Shown in pieces: positions 53,047 to 62,078 of a stretch of 64,000 bases of DNA. Source of the stretch: Gemmatimonadota bacterium (GTDB lineage Bacteria > Latescibacterota > UBA2968 > GCA-2709665); contig JAPPFJ010000033.1 in NCBI GenBank assembly GCA_028877215.1, positions 1 through 64,000 of the forward strand. The letters run 5' to 3'. Position numbers and translations under genes: made by a program. Below the pieces are notes generated by a model, which worked only from the letters and a program-made list of their open reading frames with translations, had not been told where the DNA came from and did not search any database. Position 1 is the first letter of the stretch; every line of letters begins with the position of its first letter.

Positions 53047-55452
53047 TCATTGGACCTCTATCATCGTCCCCGCGGCCACAAGGGTCTGCTTTACTTCTCC
53101 CCGCTCGTCGAACGCGACGGCGCCGACCTCGCCATCGGTCCGGATGCCCGCTCCGGTCAGGTCGCTGCCCCCTGAAGGCTGCAGGAGCACAACGGCGCGG
53201 CCTTCAGCCAGCGGCACGGTGACCGCATACCCGCCGTCGACCGCCTCCAAATGCGCCTTTCCGGACGGCGACTCCGCCGCCCGATGCGGCCTGAGAATCG
53301 TCACGAACGTCTGGTCCCGGGCGGGCGAGGACGGGATCGCCGTCAGGTGATACTCGATCAGTTTAATGCGCGGTCTGGGCGGCGGCTCGAACCGGTCGGT
53401 CTGGCTCAGCGACAGGCCGTCCGGCCACAGGAACGACACCCGGCAGGCCGCCGCTTCGTTTACAACCCGGATGTCCCGCTGGTTCCGGACGTCCATCTCC
53501 ACGGGCGCGTGCAACCGCCATTCGAATTGGGCGGGTTCGGGCGCGCGCACGGTATCGAAGATGAGGACCGCTTCCGGTTTCAGGAACAGGATGCGGCGGG
53601 TAAACCGCTCCAGTTTGCCGGCATATGCGCGGGACGCCTCACCGGAAACGTAGTCGAGATGCTCGGAAGTGTTGAAGTCCAGGATTTCCCCCTGGGCATC
53701 GCTGGCGTTCGGCAGCTGCCCTTCGCCGTTGACCGTGACGCAATTTACCGATTTCGTGTGGTGCATCCACTGTCTGTGGTGCTCGCTGCCGTGGATGTCG
53801 CGCCGACCGGTGCGGATCAGCAACCGCTCTCCGAACGCGTAGAGAAGGAAGGAATTCTGAGCTTCGTACCCGTGGCTGTGTGACCCGAAGGGACTGCTCT
53901 TGAAGATCACCTCCACGTTGTTCCGGGCGTCCTCCAGATTCGTATTGAGCGCAGCCTGCCCCGTACCCCGGAAACAGCGGGACGTGGGCAGATCCACGGG
54001 ACGCTTCGCCGCCACCCGGGGCAGGGCGCCCCTGACGAAGCCGACATAACCCGGCTCGGAAGGCTGCTTACCGTGCGCCTCGACGTACCACTGCCAGTAA
54101 GGATTCTGTGCCATTGCGGCGAAGAGAGCCATAACGCCGCGGTTTTGCGCGGAAACGAGGTGGGCCGTCAGATCGCCGAACCCGCCGCCCTTGGTACCCG
54201 GCGGCTGGAGGTACATCGGATAATACCCGACTTGCGAGAAATAGGGCTTGTCGAAGGCGTCGATACCCATAGCCGTGCGCATAATGTCCGCCCACCAGGT
54301 GAACCGCTGGATGTAGCTTCGCCAGTAGCCCATGCCCTGGTGCCAGCCGCCGTCGTCGTCGCTCCAGACCGGATACGTGTTGGCGAATACGTTTGCCGCG
54401 AACCAAACCCAGTCCGCGGCCTCCGGAATCTCGTCCAGAAACGCGATGCCCACCTCCCCCAGAAAGTGCCACGACCGGGTATCGTGGCTCCCGTACGGAC
54501 GCCAGAGGAAGCGAGGATTCAGATGCGCGTTCATCTCCTTCCCCCGGATTCTCATCACGCGGCGGCAGGTTTCGCGCTCTTCCTCCGCCAGCAGATCGTG
54601 GAGATAGCTGTAGGTGCGGGAGAAGTAATACGCGTAGGGCATCCCGGCTTCGTCGTTATACCTGAAGCCCGTCGCCCCTTTCGGGTCCCATTCGGCGCAG
54701 GCCATCAGAATCTCCCTGGCGAGTTGCCCGTACTCATCGCGACCGCCGAGCAGCCGGGTAAATGCCAGGGTGGCCGCGCCGTTCAGGGCCGCGATCGTAT
54801 ACTCCCGGTTCGGCCACCAGATCGCCCGCCACTCCTCGCTGAGCCGGACCGTCCCTTCGGGATAGAGGGGCGGCTCTTCAGTGGGCGGCGGATTCGCGAG
54901 CAGCTTCTCTGACGCCGCCACGAGACTTTCGTATTGATCCGCGAGGTCCGTCTTCGCCCGGCGCCTGAATTCCGCCATCTGTTCCGGCCGCACGAATAGC
55001 CGCGGATGACTCGCCGGAATGCGCGCCAGCAGGTCCTCACGCGATGGAAGTGGAAGCGCGTTTGCATCTGCTGCAATTGAAAACTCCCGCACGCTACTCC
55101 ATTCGGAAGCCACACCGGGTTGATTGATATAACGGAATCTCCAGTACCAGCGGCCGGGCGCAAAGGTGCGAGGCGGACAGTGGACGTTGAAAGTGATGCT
55201 TGTCGACTCGTAATCCACATCCGCGAAGGCACTGTCTGCAGCGCACTGAAGTTCGTAGCTCGCGGCGTCTCTCTGCGGCCGCCACGAGAATCCGGGCGGG
55301 GTCACCTGGGAAACGCTCCCGTCCGCCGGGCGAAAACCCCACTCGCCTGGCTTGCCGGGCGTCTCGTCGATCTCCGCGCGTCCGGCTGCCATGGTCTGCG
55401 ACGCCGCCATAAGCACCAGGACCGCGCCGACAATGACGAATATTCCAATCAT
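53047..55452 (-). CDS. Secreted heparinase II/III family protein with DUF4962-like N-domain
   Basis: An 801-aa exported polysaccharide lyase. The signal peptide (IGIFVIVGAVLVLMAASQTMAAG) is followed by a DUF4962-type domain (PPGFSWRPQRDAASYELQCA, WYWRFRYI), a toroid with LWRPYGSHDTRSWHF near 340 and a sandwich with FGSHSHGYEAQNSF near 545. GSHSHG keeps two histidines. ATG 55452 has AGGAG eight bases upstream. It precedes the giant at 49.2 kb, so a secreted and a non-secreted lyase-like protein are probably co-expressed. Confidence 0.8.
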   Translation of the reverse strand: MIGIFVIVGAVLVLMAASQTMAAGRAEIDETPGKPGEWGFRPADGSVSQVTPPGFSWRPQRDAASYELQCAADSAFADVDYESTSITFNVHCPPRTFAPGRWYWRFRYINQPGVASEWSSVREFSIAADANALPLPSREDLLARIPASHPRLFVRPEQMAEFRRRAKTDLADQYESLVAASEKLLANPPPTEEPPLYPEGTVRLSEEWRAIWWPNREYTIAALNGAATLAFTRLLGGRDEYGQLAREILMACAEWDPKGATGFRYNDEAGMPYAYYFSRTYSYLHDLLAEEERETCRRVMRIRGKEMNAHLNPRFLWRPYGSHDTRSWHFLGEVGIAFLDEIPEAADWVWFAANVFANTYPVWSDDDGGWHQGMGYWRSYIQRFTWWADIMRTAMGIDAFDKPYFSQVGYYPMYLQPPGTKGGGFGDLTAHLVSAQNRGVMALFAAMAQNPYWQWYVEAHGKQPSEPGYVGFVRGALPRVAAKRPVDLPTSRCFRGTGQAALNTNLEDARNNVEVIFKSSPFGSHSHGYEAQNSFLLYAFGERLLIRTGRRDIHGSEHHRQWMHHTKSVNCVTVNGEGQLPNASDAQGEILDFNTSEHLDYVSGEASRAYAGKLERFTRRILFLKPEAVLIFDTVRAPEPAQFEWRLHAPVEMDVRNQRDIRVVNEAAACRVSFLWPDGLSLSQTDRFEPPPRPRIKLIEYHLTAIPSSPARDQTFVTILRPHRAAESPSGKAHLEAVDGGYAVTVPLAEGRAVVLLQPSGGSDLTGAGIRTDGEVGAVAFDERGEVKQTLVAAGTMIEVQ

Positions 55453-55520
55453 ACTGTTACTCCTCTCGTGCAACCTTGCAGATACGATCGCCAGGCGAAT
55501 CCGGGAATCCACTGGCTTTG

Positions 55521-55740
55521 CTCCCCCTCTCCCCACCGGAGAGAGGGCCTGGGGGAGGGGTCGTCTAAAGGCGGTGAGACGTAAGACGAAAGAGGTTAGA
55601 GATGACTCGCCTCGTTGGGTTTCAGTTTATGCCGGAGGCGTAAAGGAGGAAAGGACCGGCAAAGATCTCTTCTCCCGTCTCCCGGCTTGCGTCTACCCGC
55701 TTTTGTTGACAGCTGATAGCTTCTTTTCAAACACGTGCCG
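55521..55740. repeat. Intergenic hairpin repeat, type A copy 3
   Basis: A CCCCTCTCCCC..GGAGAGAGGG..GGGGAGGGG hairpin (55521-55560) is followed by a type A element whose core stem is CGCCTC/GAGGCG (55608-55613 and 55635-55640) closing a 21-nt loop. Right-arm words CTCCCGTCTCCCGG and CGTCTACCCGC (55670-55700) match the other copies. No gene is visible in the gap 55453-55740. Confidence 0.7.
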
Positions 55741-55974
55741 CTACGTAGCCCACTCCATCTGCAGCTTTCGTTTTTGGACCGCGCAATCGCGAAGGTAGAG
55801 ATCGATCAAGGTCTGGTACGGAATGCCCGCTTCGGCCGCCATATCCTTGAAATAGGCGACCGTGTCCCTGTCAATCCGCATCGTAACCGACTCCATAAGG
55901 TATCTGATGTAGGGATTCTTGCGCCCCTTCATCTCTAAGAAATCATAATGGTCTCTCATCAGCGTCTCATCCAT
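55741..55974 (-). CDS. BrnA-like antitoxin, orphan
   Basis: A 77-aa protein with the BrnA/CopG-type core SVTMRIDRDTVAYFKDMAAEAGIPYQTLIDLYLRDCA, which combines a beta strand and two helices for DNA binding. BrnA normally follows its toxin gene brnT, but here the upstream gene is an oxidoreductase and no toxin is visible. ATG 55974 is chosen because it starts the conserved part; no good ribosome site is visible. Confidence 0.6.
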   Translation of the reverse strand: MDETLMRDHYDFLEMKGRKNPYIRYLMESVTMRIDRDTVAYFKDMAAEAGIPYQTLIDLYLRDCAVQKRKLQMEWAT

Positions 55975-56042
55975 TGGAGAAAAGAGATTATTGGTTTTGA
56001 TCTTGATCTTTGCTGAATGCTGACGGCTGAAAGCTTTTTTCT

Positions 56043-57095
56043 TTAGCTGAAATACTTCGGGTTCGTCACCGTCAAAGAGGTATCCTGCAGCGGTAATTCC
56101 ACCTTCACGCCACCCTCGCGGTGGGATATATGGAATGCCAGCGCGATCTCCAGGGCCCTGCGACCGTCCTCGCCCGAACACGAAGGCGTCCTTCCCTCTT
56201 CGATGCACGTTACCAGTTCCTCGATCGCCTTTACGACGCCGCTCCTGGCTTCAATATTCTGAGGTATCTTCCTCCCAATGAGGGCGCGTCCCTCATAGAC
56301 GTCTTCCGATACGGTCCAGAGTTCGTCGACGTGGTAACCGATCCGAATCCTGCCCTTCGTACCCACCAGGTCGAATTCGAATCCCACGGGACAACCTTCA
56401 ACGGCGTTTACGAAGGCGTGCATTCCGTTATGAAACTGAATGTATCCGCTGCCTCCAGGGTCTTCGTGGGGTTCCCGGGCGCCGTCCAACTGGCCGAACA
56501 CCCACGCCGCCTCGCCGCCCGACCAAAACCGCATCAGGTCGAACATGTGGGTCGCCTCGTGCACCAGTTCGGGGCCCATATTGCCCGCGATGCTGATCAG
56601 CTCCCCGATCGTGCCCTCGGCGATCAGTTCTTTCACGCGAACCATCAGCGGATCCCACCTGTTGTGATAGAGGATCGCCAGCGTGGTTCCCGCCTCGCGG
56701 CAGGCTTCGATCATGCGGTCCGCTTCCGGCAGGCTGGTTGCCATCGCCTTCTCGCACAGGACCGCTTTCACGCCCGCTTCGGCGGCCGCCACCGTCATCT
56801 CGGCGTGCAGGTGCGCGTGCGTCGCCACGCTTACGATGTCCAACGCTTCCACCGCCAGCATCTCGCGATAGTCGGTATAGAAGCTACGTACGCCCCAGCG
56901 GGCGGAAAAATCCGCCAGTTTCTCCTCGTGGATATCCGCCGCGGCCACAACCCGGCTTCTCTCCACCTGCCCGTAGGCGCCCGCCAGAACACCGGGCTGG
57001 GGGACCCGGCCCGGCTGCCGGCGCTTCTCGTCGTCCATTGTACTGGCCATGCGCCCGCAGCCGATGATCCCCACGCGGTACGTCGTCTTGTTCAC
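56043..57095 (-). CDS. Gfo/Idh/MocA family oxidoreductase
   Basis: A 350-aa NAD(P)-dependent oxidoreductase. The N-terminus has VGIIGCGRMAS, and the catalytic-lysine motif is CEKAMATS (Glu-Lys kept, Pro replaced by Ala). The C-terminal domain shows ELVHEATHMFDLMRFW, where His is a typical catalytic residue. It probably oxidises or reduces a sugar or cyclitol derivative. The start is GTG at 57095, 20 bp after the preceding stop, because the fold begins there; the open frame runs further upstream without motifs. Confidence 0.8.
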   Translation of the reverse strand: MNKTTYRVGIIGCGRMASTMDDEKRRQPGRVPQPGVLAGAYGQVERSRVVAAADIHEEKLADFSARWGVRSFYTDYREMLAVEALDIVSVATHAHLHAEMTVAAAEAGVKAVLCEKAMATSLPEADRMIEACREAGTTLAILYHNRWDPLMVRVKELIAEGTIGELISIAGNMGPELVHEATHMFDLMRFWSGGEAAWVFGQLDGAREPHEDPGGSGYIQFHNGMHAFVNAVEGCPVGFEFDLVGTKGRIRIGYHVDELWTVSEDVYEGRALIGRKIPQNIEARSGVVKAIEELVTCIEEGRTPSCSGEDGRRALEIALAFHISHREGGVKVELPLQDTSLTVTNPKYFS

Positions 57096-57115
57096 GGTCT
57101 CGCCTGCCTCTGACT

Positions 57116-58087
57116 TTACAATACCCGGCACTCCAGGTCCGTCGCCATTGCCGCCGCCGGCGTATGGTGATGGTCCATCGGCGGGGTCGTCAGATAGTGT
57201 ACGTAAAAGACGCCGCGCTGCGCGGGGGATGGAAATACCGTGCGGAATCGCCCATTCGCTTCGACTTCGTAGCGCACGGAGCCTTTCCCGGACCACGCGC
57301 CGACGGCGGCGACGTCCACGGTCGCCGCATTGTCCGTCACGACCGCCCAACTCGTGCCCTCGCTGTCGGCCCGTTGACGTGCTCCGAACGCCGACACCAG
57401 GGGCCCATCCGGCAGGTTGAAGGTGTTTTCGACGACAACTGTCGCAATTTGCGACACATCGCCCGACACCACCCGATGTTCCGCGCGAAACCAGGAAACA
57501 CTAGAAAAAAAGGTCAGATACGCGACGAATTCGTAGCCCCCGCCGTAGGTCCCGTCCACCCGCAGGCGGGCCGACCGGGGGCCCCGTGTTTCAACATCGA
57601 TCCGGACCTCCCCCGACGGAAACAGGATCCTCCCGTCCTTCCGGAGGAGCGCCGGCCCGGGCGCTCCCGGCCCGTGAAACGCCCTCCCGTCGAAAATCAC
57701 GTTTTCCACGAAGTTGAAACGCCACTTCCGGACCTGGTAGATCACCGGCCCCTGCTGCACTTCGATGGGGTCTTTGCGATCCCGAACCTTGATGGGGTTC
57801 GGCTGCGGCGGTGGAGGCGACGTCCCCTCTCCGTACTCGAGCGCAAGGACTTCCTCCCCTCCGGCGGGGATCCGCGCCGGAAACGAGACCTCCGCGGTTT
57901 TCACGCTGCCGTCTTCCCAGGTCTCCTGCGGGTCCACCTGCACGGGCCGGGGTTCCCCGCCGGCGTCCACGATGCGTACCGGGCATTCCTCGGCGAACTC
58001 GCCGGGCTTGAAGTCGACCGCTACCGCGCACGGGAAATTTCTCCTGTTGAACCCGTCCCGTTCGGAAATGCGGATCTGTTTGCGCAT
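57116..58087 (-). CDS. RIFT-barrel-type protein, YetA/exo-lyase-like
   Basis: A 323-aa beta-rich protein. The start resembles the N-terminal RIFT-barrel domains of YetA-type exo-rhamnogalacturonan-lyase-like proteins (FPCAVAVDFKPGEFAEECPVRI.., GSVKTAEVSFPARIPAGGEEVLALEY). It ends with THHHTPAAAMATDLECRVL-like residues after VFYVHYLTTPPMDHHH. The region after the RIFT barrel is shorter than in full-length lyases, so this may be a domain-only protein or half of a split enzyme. ATG 58087 has GGAGG upstream. It sits between an oxidoreductase and a dioxygenase. Confidence 0.55.
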   Translation of the reverse strand: MRKQIRISERDGFNRRNFPCAVAVDFKPGEFAEECPVRIVDAGGEPRPVQVDPQETWEDGSVKTAEVSFPARIPAGGEEVLALEYGEGTSPPPPQPNPIKVRDRKDPIEVQQGPVIYQVRKWRFNFVENVIFDGRAFHGPGAPGPALLRKDGRILFPSGEVRIDVETRGPRSARLRVDGTYGGGYEFVAYLTFFSSVSWFRAEHRVVSGDVSQIATVVVENTFNLPDGPLVSAFGARQRADSEGTSWAVVTDNAATVDVAAVGAWSGKGSVRYEVEANGRFRTVFPSPAQRGVFYVHYLTTPPMDHHHTPAAAMATDLECRVL

Positions 58088-58174
58088 TCCGGCGCCTCCC
58101 GAATTCACGGCCATCTTCAGTGTCCAACCTGGGAAACGTGTCACCATTCGGCGATCAACTGCCGTGATCAAACG

Positions 58175-58945
58175 TTATTGCAGGCCGAGTTCCACCCACT
58201 TCGAGGCCATGCGGCGGATACGCGGACTTTCGCTGTTCAGGAAGTCGTCGGTGAATGCCCGGCCCGGCTGGCTGTATTGAAACCGCTCCATGAGGTTGAT
58301 CAGGGTGCGGTGGTTCGTTTTCATCAACTCGACGTGCTCGGGCTCCGTGGCCTCAGGAACAAAATTCACGGCCAGGTGACGCCGTCCCACCGCGCCTCCG
58401 TAGGCCGCGTGCCAGATGTTCATGTTCAGGAACAGAACGTCGCCCGGCGTGGATTCCAGGAAATAGCACGGCATGTCCGCGCCGGGAACACCCAGTTTCT
58501 CAATGGGCCTCAGCGCCTCGTGAAGCGGGAGGCGGTGCGACCCGGGGATCACCCGAAGGCAGCCGGTGCATTTCGTAAGGGTATCCAGATACAGAGAGAC
58601 CTTCATCGGGGGAAAGTTCAGCCTGCTGCCGTCGGGATGCCATTCCGTTTCGCCCACGTACAGATTGCCCTCGGAGCAGAGCCAGTGAAACCCCGGCCCA
58701 AGCAGACGTTCCACGGTTGTATAGATGCGGTCGTCCCCGGCGAGTTCCGTCAGCTGCGGGTTTCGTTCCGCGATTCCGTAGAGCGCCTGCCGCGTCTCGC
58801 CGGGAAACGGCCGACCCTCCCGGTCTCTCTCCAGCATATCGTCGAAAGTTCGGATGATTGCGTTCATCTCCTCCGGGCTGAACGCCTCACGCAGTGGAAG
58901 AAAGCCGAATGTCCTGAAGAATTCGACCTGTTGATCGCTAATCAT
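58175..58945 (-). CDS. Phytanoyl-CoA dioxygenase family protein
   Basis: A 256-aa Fe(II)/2-oxoglutarate oxygenase with His103 and Asp105 (TEWHPDGSRLN), distal His179 in NIWHAAYGG, and Arg188 or Arg189 as 2-oxoglutarate ligand. TGCLRVIPGSHRLPLH follows the metal motif. ATG 58945 has AAGG upstream. It is one of four dioxygenases in the window and is probably in an operon with the sialidase-like gene upstream and the RIFT-barrel gene downstream. Confidence 0.85.
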   Translation of the reverse strand: MISDQQVEFFRTFGFLPLREAFSPEEMNAIIRTFDDMLERDREGRPFPGETRQALYGIAERNPQLTELAGDDRIYTTVERLLGPGFHWLCSEGNLYVGETEWHPDGSRLNFPPMKVSLYLDTLTKCTGCLRVIPGSHRLPLHEALRPIEKLGVPGADMPCYFLESTPGDVLFLNMNIWHAAYGGAVGRRHLAVNFVPEATEPEHVELMKTNHRTLINLMERFQYSQPGRAFTDDFLNSESPRIRRMASKWVELGLQ

Positions 58946-59021
58946 ATCCGCACCTTTCGCATTGTCGAACGTCTGTTGGATGGGCCTGTTGAAATGCGCC
59001 GCTCACAAAGGAATTTCGACC

Positions 59022-60194
59022 TCAGTCCAGCCCTATATTCCAGTTTACCAGACCCACGTCTCGCGGACCGTACAGCCCAGGCCCAAAGGCATCTTCCTTC
59101 TGGCGGTAACCTGTCCCGTATGCTGTCAGGATCGAGCCGTCCGGGAGCACGACGGAGGAGGTCGTGTGGGGACTGGCATGCCAGCCTCCGGAACGCAGCT
59201 TGCCTATCGGGGACGGCGAACTCTTCCTGTTTCCCGTCCATGCGGCGAGGATGTAGCGGCGGTCCAGGTCCCATGTCCGCCCGTTGTCGCGGCTCACGAC
59301 CGCCTCGATGCCGAACCGGGGAAATCCGTCAGCGGTGTCGGAGTAGCCCAGGCGAACCACGTATGTAGCGACAATGTAGCCACACGGCAGAAGGGCCGTG
59401 CTGGCGTGATGCCGCCCCCAGTCGTAGAGTTGACTGACTTCGCTCCAGGTATAACCGTCGTCTCTGGAGATGGAGATCCCGAATCCCTCGTAGTGGTCGA
59501 ACCGCACGTCTTTATACGCGTCCGGAGGGTCGGTCCTGCAGGTTGCCACGATGTCGCCGTTCGTCGCCCGAACCGGGCAGACCTCGTTGACGCCTTCGAA
59601 CTCCGGTACGTGATGCGCGCCTGTCCACGTTCGTCCCCCGTCCGTGCTGAATCTGACGTAGGCCTGCGAGTCCATGGTCGCGGAATCGCCCCAATAGCCC
59701 GTTTCCATCAGACGCGTCATCCTGCCCGTCCCGGGGTCTCTGTCCACCAGAACCGGGTCCCAGGCCATCCACGTCCTCCCGCCCGGCGCCGGTTCCACGG
59801 GCACCGTGTCGCCCCACGTCTCTCCAAAATCCGAGCTGAACCATCGCGAAGGCGGATGGCAGGAATACATCATCACCCTGCCCTCGCCCAGATAGGTCAG
59901 CGCGTGGCCGAGCCCGCAGGCGGGGTTGCCCTGCGCGTCGGTATGTACGTACCTGGGCGTGCTCCACGTGGCGCCCGCGTCGTCGCTGAACAGGACCATG
60001 GCGTAGTGGACCCAGGGGCCGCCGGGATAGTCGCAGCTCGCCAGCATCAGCACGCGGTCCACTTCCGGCATATACACGATGTGGGGCACGGCAACCACAC
60101 GGTTCCAGCTCTCGGTCACGATCTGCGACTGCGCCGGGAGCTCAACCGGTTCTCCTTCCGGATTCAGTCGGGTCACCGCGTGATCTTTCCACAT
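59022..60194 (-). CDS. Sialidase-like (BNR/Asp-box) glycosidase
   Basis: A 390-aa six-bladed propeller candidate. Five Asp-boxes are visible: SDDAGATW, SSDFGETW, STDGGRTW, SRDDGYTW and SRDNGRTW. The region between has the catalytic-like patches of exo-sialidase-family proteins, but I cannot assign the Arg triad. No signal peptide is visible. ATG 60194 is preceded by AAGGCG. It is flanked by a Gfo/Idh-type gene upstream and a dioxygenase gene downstream, so it probably releases a terminal sugar from a glycan. Confidence 0.8.
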   Translation of the reverse strand: MWKDHAVTRLNPEGEPVELPAQSQIVTESWNRVVAVPHIVYMPEVDRVLMLASCDYPGGPWVHYAMVLFSDDAGATWSTPRYVHTDAQGNPACGLGHALTYLGEGRVMMYSCHPPSRWFSSDFGETWGDTVPVEPAPGGRTWMAWDPVLVDRDPGTGRMTRLMETGYWGDSATMDSQAYVRFSTDGGRTWTGAHHVPEFEGVNEVCPVRATNGDIVATCRTDPPDAYKDVRFDHYEGFGISISRDDGYTWSEVSQLYDWGRHHASTALLPCGYIVATYVVRLGYSDTADGFPRFGIEAVVSRDNGRTWDLDRRYILAAWTGNRKSSPSPIGKLRSGGWHASPHTTSSVVLPDGSILTAYGTGYRQKEDAFGPGLYGPRDVGLVNWNIGLD

Positions 60195-60366
60195 TCTTTT
60201 CGCCTTAAGCTGACAGCTTTGTCTGAGGGTCCTCGAGAGATGCCCTCGTTGAGCTGTTGTCGGATTTGTAGGGGAAACCCTTGTGGTTGCCCGCCTTTTC
60301 GGTGTTCTCCCCCGCTCCCCGCGGGAGAGGGGGTTGGTGGGAGAGGTCCCGCAATCCGTCGACCGG
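60195..60366. repeat. Short intergenic hairpins
   Basis: A 172-bp gap with AAGCTGACAGCTT (60212-60224), a TGTAGGGGAAACCC word and a CTCCCCGCGGGAG-type hairpin (about 60312-60330). These resemble words seen near 55.5 and 41.4 kb. No gene is visible. Confidence 0.45.
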
Positions 60367-61359
60367 CTAGACGTCGATCCAGCTTTCCGTATTGGACGAT
60401 GCGACGACCGCGTCCAGAATCCGGAGCACGCTCAGGCCGTCCGAGACCGGAATCGGAGCACGTGCTCCCGAGTTTGCGGCCTCGACGAACGCGGCCAGCT
60501 CCCGGTAGCACATCTCCTCGAGATTGTCGCCGGGAATGCGCAGGACCGTGGGATGAGCGTATTCAGGGATCACCCGGCTCTCCACGGTCACGACGTCGCC
60601 CTTCCAGTCCCCCCGCACCCGCCCGCGGGTTCCGTACACGTCGACGAAGTCGTACCCGACGCCGGATGCCTGGGAAACGGAAAACGTCGCCACGGCGCCG
60701 CCCCTGAGCCGCACGGTATAGGCAGACGTCTCGTCCGTCCCTCCCGCGTTCCATCTCACGATTCCCGATACCGACTCGGCCTCGTCGCCCGTCATCCAGA
60801 GGACCTGGTCGGTCAGGTGGGAGCCCAGAAAGAGGAGCTGACCGCCGCCTTCCGCGTATGGCCCACCGAGCCACCCTCCGAGCGGGCCGCCCCCTTTTCC
60901 GGCCGCCACGAAGCTGACGTCTCCGACCGCGCCTCGGTCCAGCAGGGACTTGATGAACATCCTGCTGAGAGAATAACGCATGCAGTAGCCGACCATGGCC
61001 ACCACGCCCCGGCTTTCCGCGGCGTCGACAACCTCGGCGCCCTCCGCCGCGTTGAGTCCCATGGGCTTCTCGATAAAGACGTGCTTACCGGCGCCGATGG
61101 CGGACAGCGCAACGTCCTTGAGGTATCGGTGGGGAACCGCGACGACCACCGCATCCACGTTCCCGCTTTCCGTGACTTCCTCCGCGGAATCGTGTACCGC
61201 ATCGATTCCGAACGCGTCGGCCACCTGTCGCGCCCTGGCGCCGTCCACGTCCGCGCACGAAACCAACCGCGCGGAGTCTGTCCGGGAGAAAGCCGGAGCG
61301 AGATTGAGGCGGCTCTGCCCGCCGCATCCGACCAGCCCGACACGCAGCATTTTCGGCAT
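60367..61359 (-). CDS. Gfo/Idh/MocA family oxidoreductase
   Basis: A 330-aa NAD(P)-dependent oxidoreductase with the complete signature: VGLVGCGGQ Rossmann loop, VFIEKPMGLN with catalytic lysine, and YCMRYSLSRMF. The C-terminal half has GGPYAEGGGQLLFLGSHLTD, where His is likely catalytic. ATG 61359 has GGAG upstream. An R-type repeat begins about 90 bp upstream, so its promoter lies in or beyond the repeat. It is the first gene of a minus-strand operon with the sialidase-like gene. Confidence 0.88.
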   Translation of the reverse strand: MPKMLRVGLVGCGGQSRLNLAPAFSRTDSARLVSCADVDGARARQVADAFGIDAVHDSAEEVTESGNVDAVVVAVPHRYLKDVALSAIGAGKHVFIEKPMGLNAAEGAEVVDAAESRGVVAMVGYCMRYSLSRMFIKSLLDRGAVGDVSFVAAGKGGGPLGGWLGGPYAEGGGQLLFLGSHLTDQVLWMTGDEAESVSGIVRWNAGGTDETSAYTVRLRGGAVATFSVSQASGVGYDFVDVYGTRGRVRGDWKGDVVTVESRVIPEYAHPTVLRIPGDNLEEMCYRELAAFVEAANSGARAPIPVSDGLSVLRILDAVVASSNTESWIDV

Positions 61360-61449
61360 GGGAGTCTCCACATTAGCGCGTAAATCAACACATTTGTACA
61401 CCGGCTTACCAGGTTCAAATCGCAGCCAGCGTATTGTCCTGTTGGAAAC

Positions 61450-61647
61450 TTAGCCTCAATCGGAAAAAACAGCAACGCGGCGACGCGATAAAACCCTCCG
61501 AAACGGGGCGTTATCGACGTTAAGAAGGCCGTTTTTTCCCTTCACGGCCATTGACCTGGTGTATCCTGGTAATCCGCCGTCTAATCGCCTTTATCAGCTT
61601 GCACATATACGATTTAACGTCCCCGAAGACTTACGAATCAAGGTTAG
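61450..61647. repeat. R-type interspersed repeat, copy 2
   Basis: A 198-bp copy of the element at 25853-26049 in the same orientation, with identical ends (TTAGCCTCAAT and AAGGTTAG). Most of the sequence is identical, including CGACGCGATAAAACC and GTATCCTGGTAATCCGC. It lies just upstream of a minus-strand gene, as does copy 1. Confidence 0.85.
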
Positions 61648-62078
61648 AATCTTCAAGGGGTGCTGGGACTTACGTCCAATCTAGATAGAGCCACAGTGTG
61701 AAGAAGGACATCATCTTCAATTAGCCAACGCCTTGTTTTCACGTAAATGGCGACTTACCTAACCCCAACTTGGCCTGACACGAGAGGCAACGTACCGGAA
61801 GGCGAAAGCAAACGGAATTACAGCCAGGTGTCAACCGGAATTTCACGATGAAACTCACCTAAAAAGCCTTGACCCTGCCTGTGCGGGCGACCCAGGCACG
61901 GCGCGTCCTTTTGTGGATGATGTACGGCGAAAGATCAACCAAACGCAAACAGAGGGAAAGGCGACGCAGTAAACTCAATCCAGCCTACTCGTACTTTTCG
62001 CATGTGGGCTGCGAAAAACCGTGAACCTTTCACCAAGAATGGGATCTATAGGTTGGATCCACAAATTGGGGCACTCCG
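61648..62078. other. Gene-free region upstream of the sigma-lectin gene
   Basis: No gene or known RNA family was recognised in these 430 bp. A perfect inverted repeat TTTTCGCA/TGCGAAAA with a 7-nt spacer lies at 61995-62017, 61 bp before the start of the sigma-factor fusion, and may be an operator. The stretch is AT-richer and without long repeats. Confidence 0.45.

Noticed and set aside
61405..61430. A TTCAAAT word like the T loop of a tRNA near the start of the R-type repeat
   Set aside because: The flanking bases do not form the T stem and no anticodon arm or acceptor stem is found.
61700..61980. A possible riboswitch before the sigma-lectin gene
   Set aside because: I found no conserved core of any known riboswitch class; only a simple inverted repeat is supported.
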